DNA from: Paenibacillus sp. Soil766
GTDB lineage: Bacteria; Bacillota; Bacilli; Paenibacillales; NBRC-103111
NCBI RefSeq assembly: GCF_001428105.1
Contig: NZ_LMSJ01000004.1
Span: forward strand, 141,964-205,963
DNA: 64,000 nucleotides
Direction of reading: 5' to 3'
The position numbers were made by a program, and so were the translations under genes. Shown here in pieces: positions 31,801 to 38,666 of the stretch (the stretch's first letter is position 1; each line of letters starts with the position of its first letter). A model generated the notes under the pieces. The model did not search any database. It saw nothing but the letters and a program-made list of their open reading frames with translations, and was not told where the DNA came from.

Positions 31801-31925
31801 TGTATATGACTGTCTACAAAATTGAAGACGGTGAGCGTGTGGAGTTAGATGTTAATCGTCTGCCTACGCTGCCGCATAGCATTATTGTGAGTGGAAAGCA
31901 CAAGGTGGTTGTGAACGTACTTTAG
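28851..31925 (+). CDS. large baseplate J-like protein (gp6/Afp11-like)
   Basis: A 1024-residue protein with GTG start 28851 behind GAGGAGGT. The first part, IDPRDIPDLIDQMKEMAPYY, TPEWRFTPENPDPGSALFLMF and LISFLNMFDVTLLPARPASS, is typical of eCIS baseplate protein 11. A long central insert is beta-rich. The baseplate J core comes late: FGRIRVGDGVHGMHPPKGG, MKVTYQVTMGQIGNVAARQI, LVRGPELLKHRNRAVSSKDY, EWLAREAYPNIAKVTCIPNR and NRFLDPLTGHFDNKGWAIG. It forms the wedge ring round the hub with the next gene product. It is much larger than phage J proteins, as usual for eCIS. Confidence 0.92.
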   Translation: MQPPKIDPRDIPDLIDQMKEMAPYYTPEWRFTPENPDPGSALFLMFADMFHDNIKRLNRVPTKNLISFLNMFDVTLLPARPASSYLTFALNEGTKESVFISAGTQIAAALEADTILYETARSALLTPAVLSSIYVTSRKQDIIVRIADEFLIASRQGHALPKKLFRLQDEGNLQEHALYLEHSSLFTVTNPAQIEIEFRNSTKRFEEFGMSSQLADPELTEWLYATADGWRAFDAVEAKGNRVILLKSVHEELAPKEVNGQSGRWIQCRLKPHQYGRTTLADSRLSMDHISFKTDYVDTLETGGIQPDQMFYNDIDADPSGFYPFGDQFALYGSFYIGSQEVFTKTNGDIKLSFGLQAIENRFGAENADPIDWKMVMKKNKFDKAPVVHVTVLQVAWEYWNGTTWVRLDVGKDAEKLFYYPLQQKVRKEIEFRCPPDLQATYVNGNENRWIRARILHIENAYIAQALYLSPWIDEVALTYQYEDRLYQAGRCLSFNNTVYEERTKHSRQLAGGFEPFQPLEGSHPALCFSFDTPPVRGPISIFVSIKQQRFSEHDIPMLEWEYLRAGLLPGTPPEWVVLKVIDETNGLTQSGTVQFVGPSDFAAASLFGQDGYWIRATNRDDIYDDVTGNVQIPTIQGVYMNTVHVLQQETITGEVPEVKGLEETEYQLARQGIVSEEVWVDETEFITEEDISEYELSGTPLMDIRRDSEGNILQVWVRWTAVRDLTLSGNRDRHYVIDHTFGRIRVGDGVHGMHPPKGGLEQMKVTYQVTMGQIGNVAARQINQMQDSIAFVGEVYNPEPASGGCQAEKLESALVRGPELLKHRNRAVSSKDYEWLAREAYPNIAKVTCIPNRNAYMQKEIGAMTLVILPKEGQQGSSTFPELKKQVERFILGRASSLVAFPERLQVIEPVYMEISVSAIVAVEGMDTVVLTEIQAIEKLNRFLDPLTGHFDNKGWAIGAQIHPSVFYALLKSIRAISHVEKLYMTVYKIEDGERVELDVNRLPTLPHSIIVSGKHKVVVNVL

Positions 31926-31985
31926 GAGAAAAGAGTATGCTTACGGAGTCAGTTTTCTAACGAAACTTTTAGGAGGTGAGCACAA

Positions 31986-34226
31986 GTGCTGCCAATTCCC
32001 AATTTAGATGACCGGATGTTTGAACAAATGGTGATGGAGGCGCGGAAGTCGATTCCGAAGCTATTTCCAGAATGGACAGACGAGAATGAGCATGATCCTG
32101 GGATCACGCTGCTGGAGCTGATGTCATGGATGACTGAGATGCAGCAGTATTACTTAAATCGGGTGACGGAGCGCAGTGAACGTAAGTTTCTAAAACTGTT
32201 GGGGATTCGTCCTCGCGATGCTGTGTCTGCGGTTTGCGATGTGACGTTTACTGGCGCTACGCAGCAGCTTGTGCTCCCTAAAGGGACACCGTTGTCCGCG
32301 ATGGATCTGCGTTTTGAGACGCAGGGAACGGTACAGTTAGTACCAGCTGCATTGGAGAAGGTACTCGTTCGTACGGAAACGGCAGCTGCCGATTATACGT
32401 CGAACAATCAGGCCCAAATTGCTTACTATGCTTTTGGCGCTGATGCCCGCAAAGGTGCTCATCTATATCTCGGATTCGATCAGGCATTGCCAATGGAAAC
32501 GGAGATTTCGATCTATTTTAATCTGTTTGACCGCTACCCTGTGACCGTAAGTCACCAAGCTGAGAAGATGGCGCCGATGATTTCATCAGCCAAAGTAGCT
32601 TGGTCCTTCGCAGGTGCAGGCGGAGATGGACAGTCGGAGAGCTGGCTGCCGATTGAGCCAAAGAGTGATACGACGGTTCATCTATCGCAAAGCGGTGAGT
32701 TTAAGTTCTTCATTACTTCAGAGATGAAGCCGCTGTCCTTGTATCCGGCTGATGACTGTGGCCGCTATTGGCTCTGTTGTACATTGGCGGAGGATGGCTA
32801 TGAGCTGGCTCCCAAAATTGAGAAGATTACGCTCAATGCCGTTAAAGCAGTTGAGCAGGAAACCTTCAGCGAGGTGACGGCTTTCAATTCTTCAGGAGAG
32901 CCAGGTCAGAGCTTCGAGCTTAGCTCGCATCTTGCTTATAACGGCCTGCACACGATTCAGGTGCTGGACGAGCAGGGCCGTTGGCGCGACTGGCACACGG
33001 TCGCTGACTTAAGTGCTTGCGGGCCAACTGATCTCTGCTGCGAGCTACAGCAGGATTCGGCCCGTCGGACGACCCGTCTTCGCTTCGGCAACGGGGTGCA
33101 CGGCAGTCTCCCGCCGCAGGGTGCGAAGCGGGTGCGGCTTGTTGCATACACGGCTGAGTTTGACTACAGCCGGTATGTGGGAGGCAGTAAAGGTCTGCCT
33201 GGGCAGACCTTTGAGATCAGTCGCGGACGCGTATACAAGCCTAGCAGCATGCTGCTGCAGGTTGGTTACCGTCCGCGGGGCGAGGATGGCTTCGTCTGGG
33301 ACGATTGGACGGCCGTGGATGACTTCGATAACTCGAAGTCGACGGACCGGCACTACGTCTACGACGCCACTGCAGGCACGATCCGCTTCGGGAATAACGA
33401 AGCGGGGTTAGTGCCGCGCAAGTCCGGGGAACCGAATATTCGGTTCCTGTCCTTGCAGGCAGGGGGCGGTGCACGAGGCAACGTGAAGGACGGCCTCGTG
33501 ACGGGCGTTGGCTCCACAGCTACGCCAGGCGTGAGCGTGACGAATCCGTTCCCGGCGCGCGGCGGCCTGGAGGCGGAGACGCTCGCGCAAGCGAAGCTGC
33601 GCGTGCAGCGAGAGCTGGCTGCGCCAACGCGCGCGGTGACCGCCGAGGACTACGAGGCGCTCGCGAAGGCGGCGCCGGGTCTCCGCGTCGCGCGGGTGAA
33701 GGCAATCCCCCTGTATAAGCCGGGGATGCGGGATTTCCCACGGGTATCGGCGCCGGCGCAGATGACCGTGGTGGTTGTGCCTTACAGCGAAAGCGATAAG
33801 CCGAAAGCTGGCAAGGGCTTCTTGCAGACGATCAAGCTGCATCTGGATCGGCATCGGCTTCTGACAACGGAGCTGCATGTCATTCCAGCGGAGTATATTA
33901 AGATTACCGTCCACGCTGTCGTGGTGATGGAGCCGAAGTATAAGAATGAGCAACGGCGCATCGCGCTTGAGCTCAGAAATCTCCTTCAGCCCATGGATCA
34001 CGGGCAGGGTGCAGAGGGCTGGCGTTTTGGGCGCACCGTGTACAAGGGTGATATTTACGGCATCATTTCCCGAATCAAAGGTGTCGTCTATGTGCAGGAC
34101 ATCTGGCTCGATGCCGAAGGGACGGGCTTTCATAAGGATGGCGCAGGGGATATTCATATCCCGCCTTATGCGCTAGTTTACTCCGGCAATCATGAGATCG
34201 AGACGATCAGTCAGACCGATTTGTAG
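31986..34226 (+). CDS. second baseplate J-like protein (Afp12-like)
   Basis: A 746-residue protein, GTG start 31986 after AGGAGGTGA. It begins LPIPNLDDRMFEQMVMEARK and contains WTDENEHDPGITLLELMSWM, NRVTERSERKFLKLLGI, TRLRFGNGVHGSLPPQGAKR, GTIRFGNNEAGLVPRKSG, GLEAETLAQAKLRVQRELAA, VTAEDYEALAKAAPGLRVAR and LRNLLQPMDHGQGAEGWRFG. The fold is that of gp6-like wedge proteins, and it probably pairs with the 28851 product. DNA at 33440-33720 is strikingly GC-rich compared with the flanks, as in the ATPase and giant genes. It is followed by the repeat-filled gap before the next structural gene. Confidence 0.92.
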   Translation: MLPIPNLDDRMFEQMVMEARKSIPKLFPEWTDENEHDPGITLLELMSWMTEMQQYYLNRVTERSERKFLKLLGIRPRDAVSAVCDVTFTGATQQLVLPKGTPLSAMDLRFETQGTVQLVPAALEKVLVRTETAAADYTSNNQAQIAYYAFGADARKGAHLYLGFDQALPMETEISIYFNLFDRYPVTVSHQAEKMAPMISSAKVAWSFAGAGGDGQSESWLPIEPKSDTTVHLSQSGEFKFFITSEMKPLSLYPADDCGRYWLCCTLAEDGYELAPKIEKITLNAVKAVEQETFSEVTAFNSSGEPGQSFELSSHLAYNGLHTIQVLDEQGRWRDWHTVADLSACGPTDLCCELQQDSARRTTRLRFGNGVHGSLPPQGAKRVRLVAYTAEFDYSRYVGGSKGLPGQTFEISRGRVYKPSSMLLQVGYRPRGEDGFVWDDWTAVDDFDNSKSTDRHYVYDATAGTIRFGNNEAGLVPRKSGEPNIRFLSLQAGGGARGNVKDGLVTGVGSTATPGVSVTNPFPARGGLEAETLAQAKLRVQRELAAPTRAVTAEDYEALAKAAPGLRVARVKAIPLYKPGMRDFPRVSAPAQMTVVVVPYSESDKPKAGKGFLQTIKLHLDRHRLLTTELHVIPAEYIKITVHAVVVMEPKYKNEQRRIALELRNLLQPMDHGQGAEGWRFGRTVYKGDIYGIISRIKGVVYVQDIWLDAEGTGFHKDGAGDIHIPPYALVYSGNHEIETISQTDL

Positions 34227-34304
34227 TTGTAGAAGTAACCCAACGCGCGCGCGAATTTTAGGTGCCAGATGCAGCCTAGGCATGACGTCGGTCATACTCA
34301 CGTG

Positions 34305-34346
34305 AAGTAAAAGTAAAAGTAAAAGTAAAAGTAAAAGTAAAAGTAG
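34305..34346 (+). repeat. AAGTAA hexanucleotide microsatellite (7 units)
   Basis: Six perfect copies of AAGTAA followed by AAGTAG, in the 436-base gap between two eCIS structural genes. Other irregular AAGTAG-like units follow to about 34410. Confidence 0.95.
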
Positions 34347-34420
34347 AATTAGAAGTAGAGAGTGCTTCGACTACTAACTGTCAAGTTGATGGATGAAAAG
34401 TAGAAGTATAGTCAGTTGAG

Positions 34421-34518
34421 CAGCTAGTTTTCAAATAACTGTAAAATATACAGCTAATTTTCCCGTATGACCTGAGATTTTGCGATTAGATGGAAAATGT
34501 ACAGTTAATTTGAGCATA
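34421..34518 (+). repeat. short direct repeats between the two microsatellites
   Basis: CAGCTAGTTTTCAAAT (34421), CAGCTAATTTTCCCGT (34451) and CAGTTAATTTGAGCAT (34502) are diverged copies; the last two are preceded by related AAAATATA/AAAATGTA blocks. No gene is seen in 34227-34662 on either strand. Confidence 0.6.
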
Positions 34519-34568
34519 ATTGGTCGTTTAGTGGTTTGGGGCGGCGGAGAATAGGTTAGGCGGTTGAC

Positions 34569-34626
34569 TTGAACTTGAACTTGAACTTGAACTTGAACTT
34601 GAACTTGAACTTGAACTTGAACTTGA
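34569..34626 (+). repeat. TTGAAC hexanucleotide microsatellite (9.7 units)
   Basis: TTGAAC is repeated without error for 58 bases, ending 36 bases before the ATG of the following baseplate gene. Unit number is likely to vary by slippage. Confidence 0.97.
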
Positions 34627-34662
34627 TTTGCCCCAAAAACCATAGAAACGAGGTGACGAACG

Positions 34663-36780
34663 ATGCAGGATGGACAAACGTTTTTTTCGCTAAATAAGAG
34701 AATGGATTGGGAAGAGGGCTTTGATGCGAATGTGCATATGCTGGAGCAGGGTTTTTCGATTCAGCAGTCGGAGAAGTACAGCATTCATCGCATCGTTCGC
34801 ACGGATGAGTTGGATGGAATTCCGCCCATTTGCGATATGACGGTGGGTCCTGGAAGGAAGCTAATTCTGCTAGATGAGTCAGCGAATGTGTGGATTTATG
34901 ATGACGAAAGCCGACACAGGGAGCTACTGTTTCGCCATGGTCACGAATTATTCAGCTCGCAAGCGATGCTTGCATCAATGTCGGATCTTCTTGTGATTGC
35001 TGATAGTAGTGAGGGTACGGAGAGAAGGCTTGCTGTCTACTCCATCTCGAATGGTCAAACCATGTGGGCAGTTAAAGATTGGGATGGTTTAGGTTTATAT
35101 CCACTGTCACTGAATACGAAGCTTCAGACCGCGAATACGCTATTTATGGCGGTTCCTTTGGACATTGCGGTTGGTATGAATGGAAGTCCCGAAGTCCCGA
35201 AGGACGGTCGGATTGGCATTATTCAGTGGAACTCGGCTGGTGAAGTGATACATGTGTATGAACATGATGCACATCGTATGCCAGAAGCGATTCCGATTTC
35301 GAAGCTGCAGGATCGCTATTTTACTGCGGCGGCAGATGGCACTATTGCCCTGCTGGATAACCAGCTTCGGACGGTAACGGTGTTCCATGAAGATGGGCGA
35401 GAGCCATTCCTTTTCCAATTGGAGCAGGAGGGGCGATTTGCCGGTATTTCCATTGATACGAATCATAATCTCTATATAGGGGATAGCGGTTACGCGCAGC
35501 AAGAAGGTGTGACGGAGCGGTTTATTTTAAAATATCGCGGTAACGGCACCCCCTTAGACAAGGTAACAGGCTTCCGAGGACGAACGGATAAATTAGTGCA
35601 GGATGGACGCAATCGCCTGTATGTGTTTGATCGGATGAGCGGTCAGATTAGCTTGCTGGACCTTCGAGCTCGAACGATGCTGCTGGAGGATACGCAGTTG
35701 CCGGAGGCCGTGTACTTCTCTGCGGATCTTGATACGACGGAAACTGAGACGACATGGCACAAAATACGGCTGGAAGCGGATATTCCAGAGGAGACGCAGG
35801 TTCGGTTTTCGTATTATGCCTCGGATGAAAGTGAAGGGATGGTGGATGGGGATTACGTAAATCTCACCAATTATTTCACAGATCCAGATATCTCAGTCAA
35901 AGAAAAGCTAAGAGCGACGCGCGACCTATGGTCAGAGCCGATTCTGAATCCGAAGGATGCGTTGCTGATGCATGCGAAGGGTCGATATCTCTGGTTCAAA
36001 ATCGAGCTCGTTGGCAGTGAGCAGAAATCACCGTTTATTCGTAAGTTGAGAGTGTACTACCCGCGCACTTCACTGATCGCGTATTTGCCGCCGATGTATC
36101 AACAGGATGAGGAACATAGCCCTTTCTTGGAGCGATTCCTAGCGATGTTTAGTACGTTTTTTGACGATATGGAAGATACGATTGATCGAATTTCGGGTCA
36201 TTTTGATCCAGATGCGGTGTCGGGGCCGTACTTAGAATGGTTAGGCGGTTGGCTTGCCATTACGGAGCACGAGGCCTGGGGTGAGAAGAAGCTGAGAGAG
36301 CTAATCAAGCGGGCACCTGAACTTTATAAGCTGCGGGGTACGCGCGAAGGCTTGATGAATATGCTGCATATTTACACGGGCGCTGAGCCTTTCATACTAG
36401 AATATTTTCAATTTAAGCAAATGCAAGAAACGTCAGAACTGCGGCAACTGTTCACCCAGTTATATGGTGATAATCCGTATACCTTCTGCGTGCTGTTAAG
36501 GCCAGAGAGTGTGCGTACAGATGAGCAGCGCTTAGTTATTGAGCACATTATTGAAGATCAGAAGCCGGCATATACCGATGGCAAATTGATAGTGTTGCAG
36601 CCATGGATGTATGCGGATATGCATACTTACCTGGGTATTAATACGTACTTGTCTGAGCCTACTTTATTAACCCTTGATCAGCGCTCGTCGATGCCTTACA
36701 ATACCGTGCTGATTGATGTGGATCGTGATAAACGGATGGATATACATACGCGCTTGGGACTAGATTCCGAAATCGAGTGA
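34663..36780 (+). CDS. baseplate/tail protein with propeller-like N-terminus and gpI-like C-terminus (Afp13-region)
   Basis: A 705-residue fusion. Residues 40-350 show repeated beta units such as ICDMTVGPGRKLILLDESAN, RYFTAAADGTIALLDNQLRT, FAGISIDTNHNLYIGDSGYA and KLVQDGRNRLYVFDRMSGQI, suggesting an NHL-like beta-propeller. Residues 470-600 carry the phage tail protein I (TIGR02242-like) domain: IAYLPPMYQQDEEHSPFLER, ISGHFDPDAVSGPYLEWLGG, LIKRAPELYKLRGTREGLMN and MLHIYTG. The gpI part anchors fibres or peripheral structures to the wedge; the propeller may face outward and bind a target, which is inference. ATG 34663 follows GAGGTGA. The microsatellite just upstream could tune its expression. 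Confidence 0.82.
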   Translation: MQDGQTFFSLNKRMDWEEGFDANVHMLEQGFSIQQSEKYSIHRIVRTDELDGIPPICDMTVGPGRKLILLDESANVWIYDDESRHRELLFRHGHELFSSQAMLASMSDLLVIADSSEGTERRLAVYSISNGQTMWAVKDWDGLGLYPLSLNTKLQTANTLFMAVPLDIAVGMNGSPEVPKDGRIGIIQWNSAGEVIHVYEHDAHRMPEAIPISKLQDRYFTAAADGTIALLDNQLRTVTVFHEDGREPFLFQLEQEGRFAGISIDTNHNLYIGDSGYAQQEGVTERFILKYRGNGTPLDKVTGFRGRTDKLVQDGRNRLYVFDRMSGQISLLDLRARTMLLEDTQLPEAVYFSADLDTTETETTWHKIRLEADIPEETQVRFSYYASDESEGMVDGDYVNLTNYFTDPDISVKEKLRATRDLWSEPILNPKDALLMHAKGRYLWFKIELVGSEQKSPFIRKLRVYYPRTSLIAYLPPMYQQDEEHSPFLERFLAMFSTFFDDMEDTIDRISGHFDPDAVSGPYLEWLGGWLAITEHEAWGEKKLRELIKRAPELYKLRGTREGLMNMLHIYTGAEPFILEYFQFKQMQETSELRQLFTQLYGDNPYTFCVLLRPESVRTDEQRLVIEHIIEDQKPAYTDGKLIVLQPWMYADMHTYLGINTYLSEPTLLTLDQRSSMPYNTVLIDVDRDKRMDIHTRLGLDSEIE

Positions 36781-36814
36781 ATGAATTAGAGTCAGAGAAG
36801 GTGAGGGGATCGTT

Positions 36815-38503
36815 ATGAAAAAATCACGTTATTACCCGTTTGAACGCAACAGGTATTTCTATGGGAAGCTGCTGACGGTCAGAGATTTCGAATCCGAGCA
36901 AAAGTATTTTAATGATAAACGCAGAATGATGAATCGTCTTCTACATGGTTCTGGCGTTCTAACCGGCTTGCAGGTTGTAGCTGTGGATGAGAAGTCTGTT
37001 TCGGTCGAGATGGGGGCCGCCATTGATGCCTTAGGACGGGAGATTGTCGTGCCATCTCCGATGACGATGAAGTTGTCCATGATGGATGGGTTCAGCAATA
37101 ATCAGTACGCTAAGAACGTTTACCTGTGTATTGCCTACGATGAAAAGGAAAAAGAGCCCGTCCATGCCGTAGCGAACTCTTCCGTCCGTTCGGACGAAAT
37201 TAATGATTATAATCGTGTGTTGGAAAGCTATCGTCTGTTTATCCGTGAGGATGCGCCGGACCCAGCTTCATTGCCACTAGCTACGTTGTCAGATCAGACG
37301 ATTGTCCTGTATCAGGATAAGCAGGTACGCGTCCTGCAAACGACACCACGCTATGTGAATCCGGGGCAATTGTTCGAGATGACGCTGCGTTTTGAGAAAA
37401 CGCTGAAAGCTGGCCGATTGTCCTTCCAATATGAGCTTGATGCTCATCGCGTAGAGGCGATCAATGGGACGACCATTGTGTTCCAAGAGCCGCAAGATGC
37501 GCAAGAGAGCGAATATGAAATGAAGGTGCTGCTTCGTGCTGATAGTACGGCTGCCGTGAAAGCGTTAGTAGGTGTGAAAGCAGGTACAGGGGCTTTGAAG
37601 CTGGATGATAGACAGCTGGAGCTGCAAGCACAATCCGTTGGCGAGATTAGCATCGTGACTGAAGCGGTGAAAGAGCGGTTAATGTCGGATTTCGTGAAGC
37701 AATCCTTGGAAGCATCTTTGGAAGCCCCATCGGAGCCGTGCATTTATTTGGCCAAAATATGTTTGATCCAAGTCGGACCGACTTATGTAATAGAAACGGT
37801 AGAGCAAGTACCGTTCGGTGAATACGTCTACAATACATCCGTGATGTACCGACTCGGTCAAGCCAGTCAATATCGGGAAGAAACGTCCGGTCAATTCGTA
37901 ACGAAGTCTAAAGTGAAAACTTTGGCTCCAGGGCAAATGCCAGAGCTAAACGTCAATTACAACCCCTTGATCAGCGAGTTGTCTTTTGATTTGGGCATTC
38001 CAGCTGGCGGCGGCAGCGGGATTGCAGGCATTGTAAGCGGGTATGTTGATATCCCAATTGATCCATTCACGAAGATTGCTGTGTCTCCATTCGGGAGAGC
38101 AATGAAGAGCTTCTATTCCGGTGAGATTGTACATGGACTCGGCGAGGGAAATGTGTTGATTATTACAAGTTTAGAAGAGCGAAGCGGCGATGCGTTCTCG
38201 GATATTCTATCTAGCGGCGACCGTGTATATGGCGGTTCATCGGAAGTGTTTAAAGGTAGTGAGTTTGAGCCAGATGCACCTGAAGTGAAGATCGGAACGA
38301 TCGCGTACCCGCAGAAGGGGACATTTCGTATCGGCGTGAAAGTGCAGCAATCCGGTGAGCAAGGCAATGTACGTGTGCGCTGGTGGGCATACAGTGCTGA
38401 GATGGCCGGCGTAGTGCAAGGTAGTGGTGGAAGTGGAGATTCCTTGGACGAAGCGTTGTCGGCCATGAGAGAAGCGGCTTCGGCAGGTAGTGACACGGAG
38501 TAG
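36815..38503 (+). CDS. conserved eCIS accessory protein of unknown function
   Basis: A 562-residue protein. The first 75 residues are the conserved part: RYYPFERNRYFYGKLLTVRD, FESEQKYFNDKRRMMNRLLH, GSGVLTGLQV, and GAAIDALGREIVVPSP. Similar proteins occur at the end of many contractile-system gene clusters. The rest is beta-rich with two immunoglobulin-like stretches and a Gly/Ser-rich C-terminus. No signal peptide or enzyme motif is present. It is the last gene of the operon, after GTGAGGGG, and a strong terminator follows. It may be a peripheral baseplate or fibre-associated component. Confidence 0.7.
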   Translation: MKKSRYYPFERNRYFYGKLLTVRDFESEQKYFNDKRRMMNRLLHGSGVLTGLQVVAVDEKSVSVEMGAAIDALGREIVVPSPMTMKLSMMDGFSNNQYAKNVYLCIAYDEKEKEPVHAVANSSVRSDEINDYNRVLESYRLFIREDAPDPASLPLATLSDQTIVLYQDKQVRVLQTTPRYVNPGQLFEMTLRFEKTLKAGRLSFQYELDAHRVEAINGTTIVFQEPQDAQESEYEMKVLLRADSTAAVKALVGVKAGTGALKLDDRQLELQAQSVGEISIVTEAVKERLMSDFVKQSLEASLEAPSEPCIYLAKICLIQVGPTYVIETVEQVPFGEYVYNTSVMYRLGQASQYREETSGQFVTKSKVKTLAPGQMPELNVNYNPLISELSFDLGIPAGGGSGIAGIVSGYVDIPIDPFTKIAVSPFGRAMKSFYSGEIVHGLGEGNVLIITSLEERSGDAFSDILSSGDRVYGGSSEVFKGSEFEPDAPEVKIGTIAYPQKGTFRIGVKVQQSGEQGNVRVRWWAYSAEMAGVVQGSGGSGDSLDEALSAMREAASAGSDTE

Positions 38504-38510
38504 GTAGATA

Positions 38511-38556
38511 GGACCGTCCTGAACAAGCTCAATTGTTCGGGGCGGTCTATTTGTTC
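38511..38556 (+). terminator. terminator at the end of the injection-system operon
   Basis: GACCGTCCTGAACAA pairs with TTGTTCGGGGCGGTC (one mismatch/wobble region), then TATTTGTTC, starting 8 bases after the last structural gene. Confidence 0.85.
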
Positions 38557-38666
38557 ATGTTTGTGGGTTGAAGTTAGGGTACTAGACGAACTTAGTACTA
38601 TGAAATTAGCCTGATATCGTCGAAAATGGATGATATTATAACAATTTTTCACTAGGGAGTGTTCTC

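Noticed and set aside
33408..34157. 249-codon minus-strand frame opposite the second J-like gene
   Set aside because: It lies in a GC-rich part of a well-supported structural gene; composition and lack of a ribosome binding site mark it as a shadow.
34569..34626. Minus-strand small protein with a VQ repeat (34431-34643)
   Set aside because: The VQ run is only the translation of the TTGAAC microsatellite, the frame has no ribosome binding site, and its other end covers intergenic repeats.
12799..38503. Contractile prophage (P2/Mu-like) or type VI secretion locus
   Set aside because: No capsid, portal, terminase, integrase or lysis genes are present, and no TssJLM/TssBC-type or ClpV genes. 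The single chain of DUF4255, LysM adaptor and eCIS-type AAA+ ATPase fits an Afp/PVC-like system.
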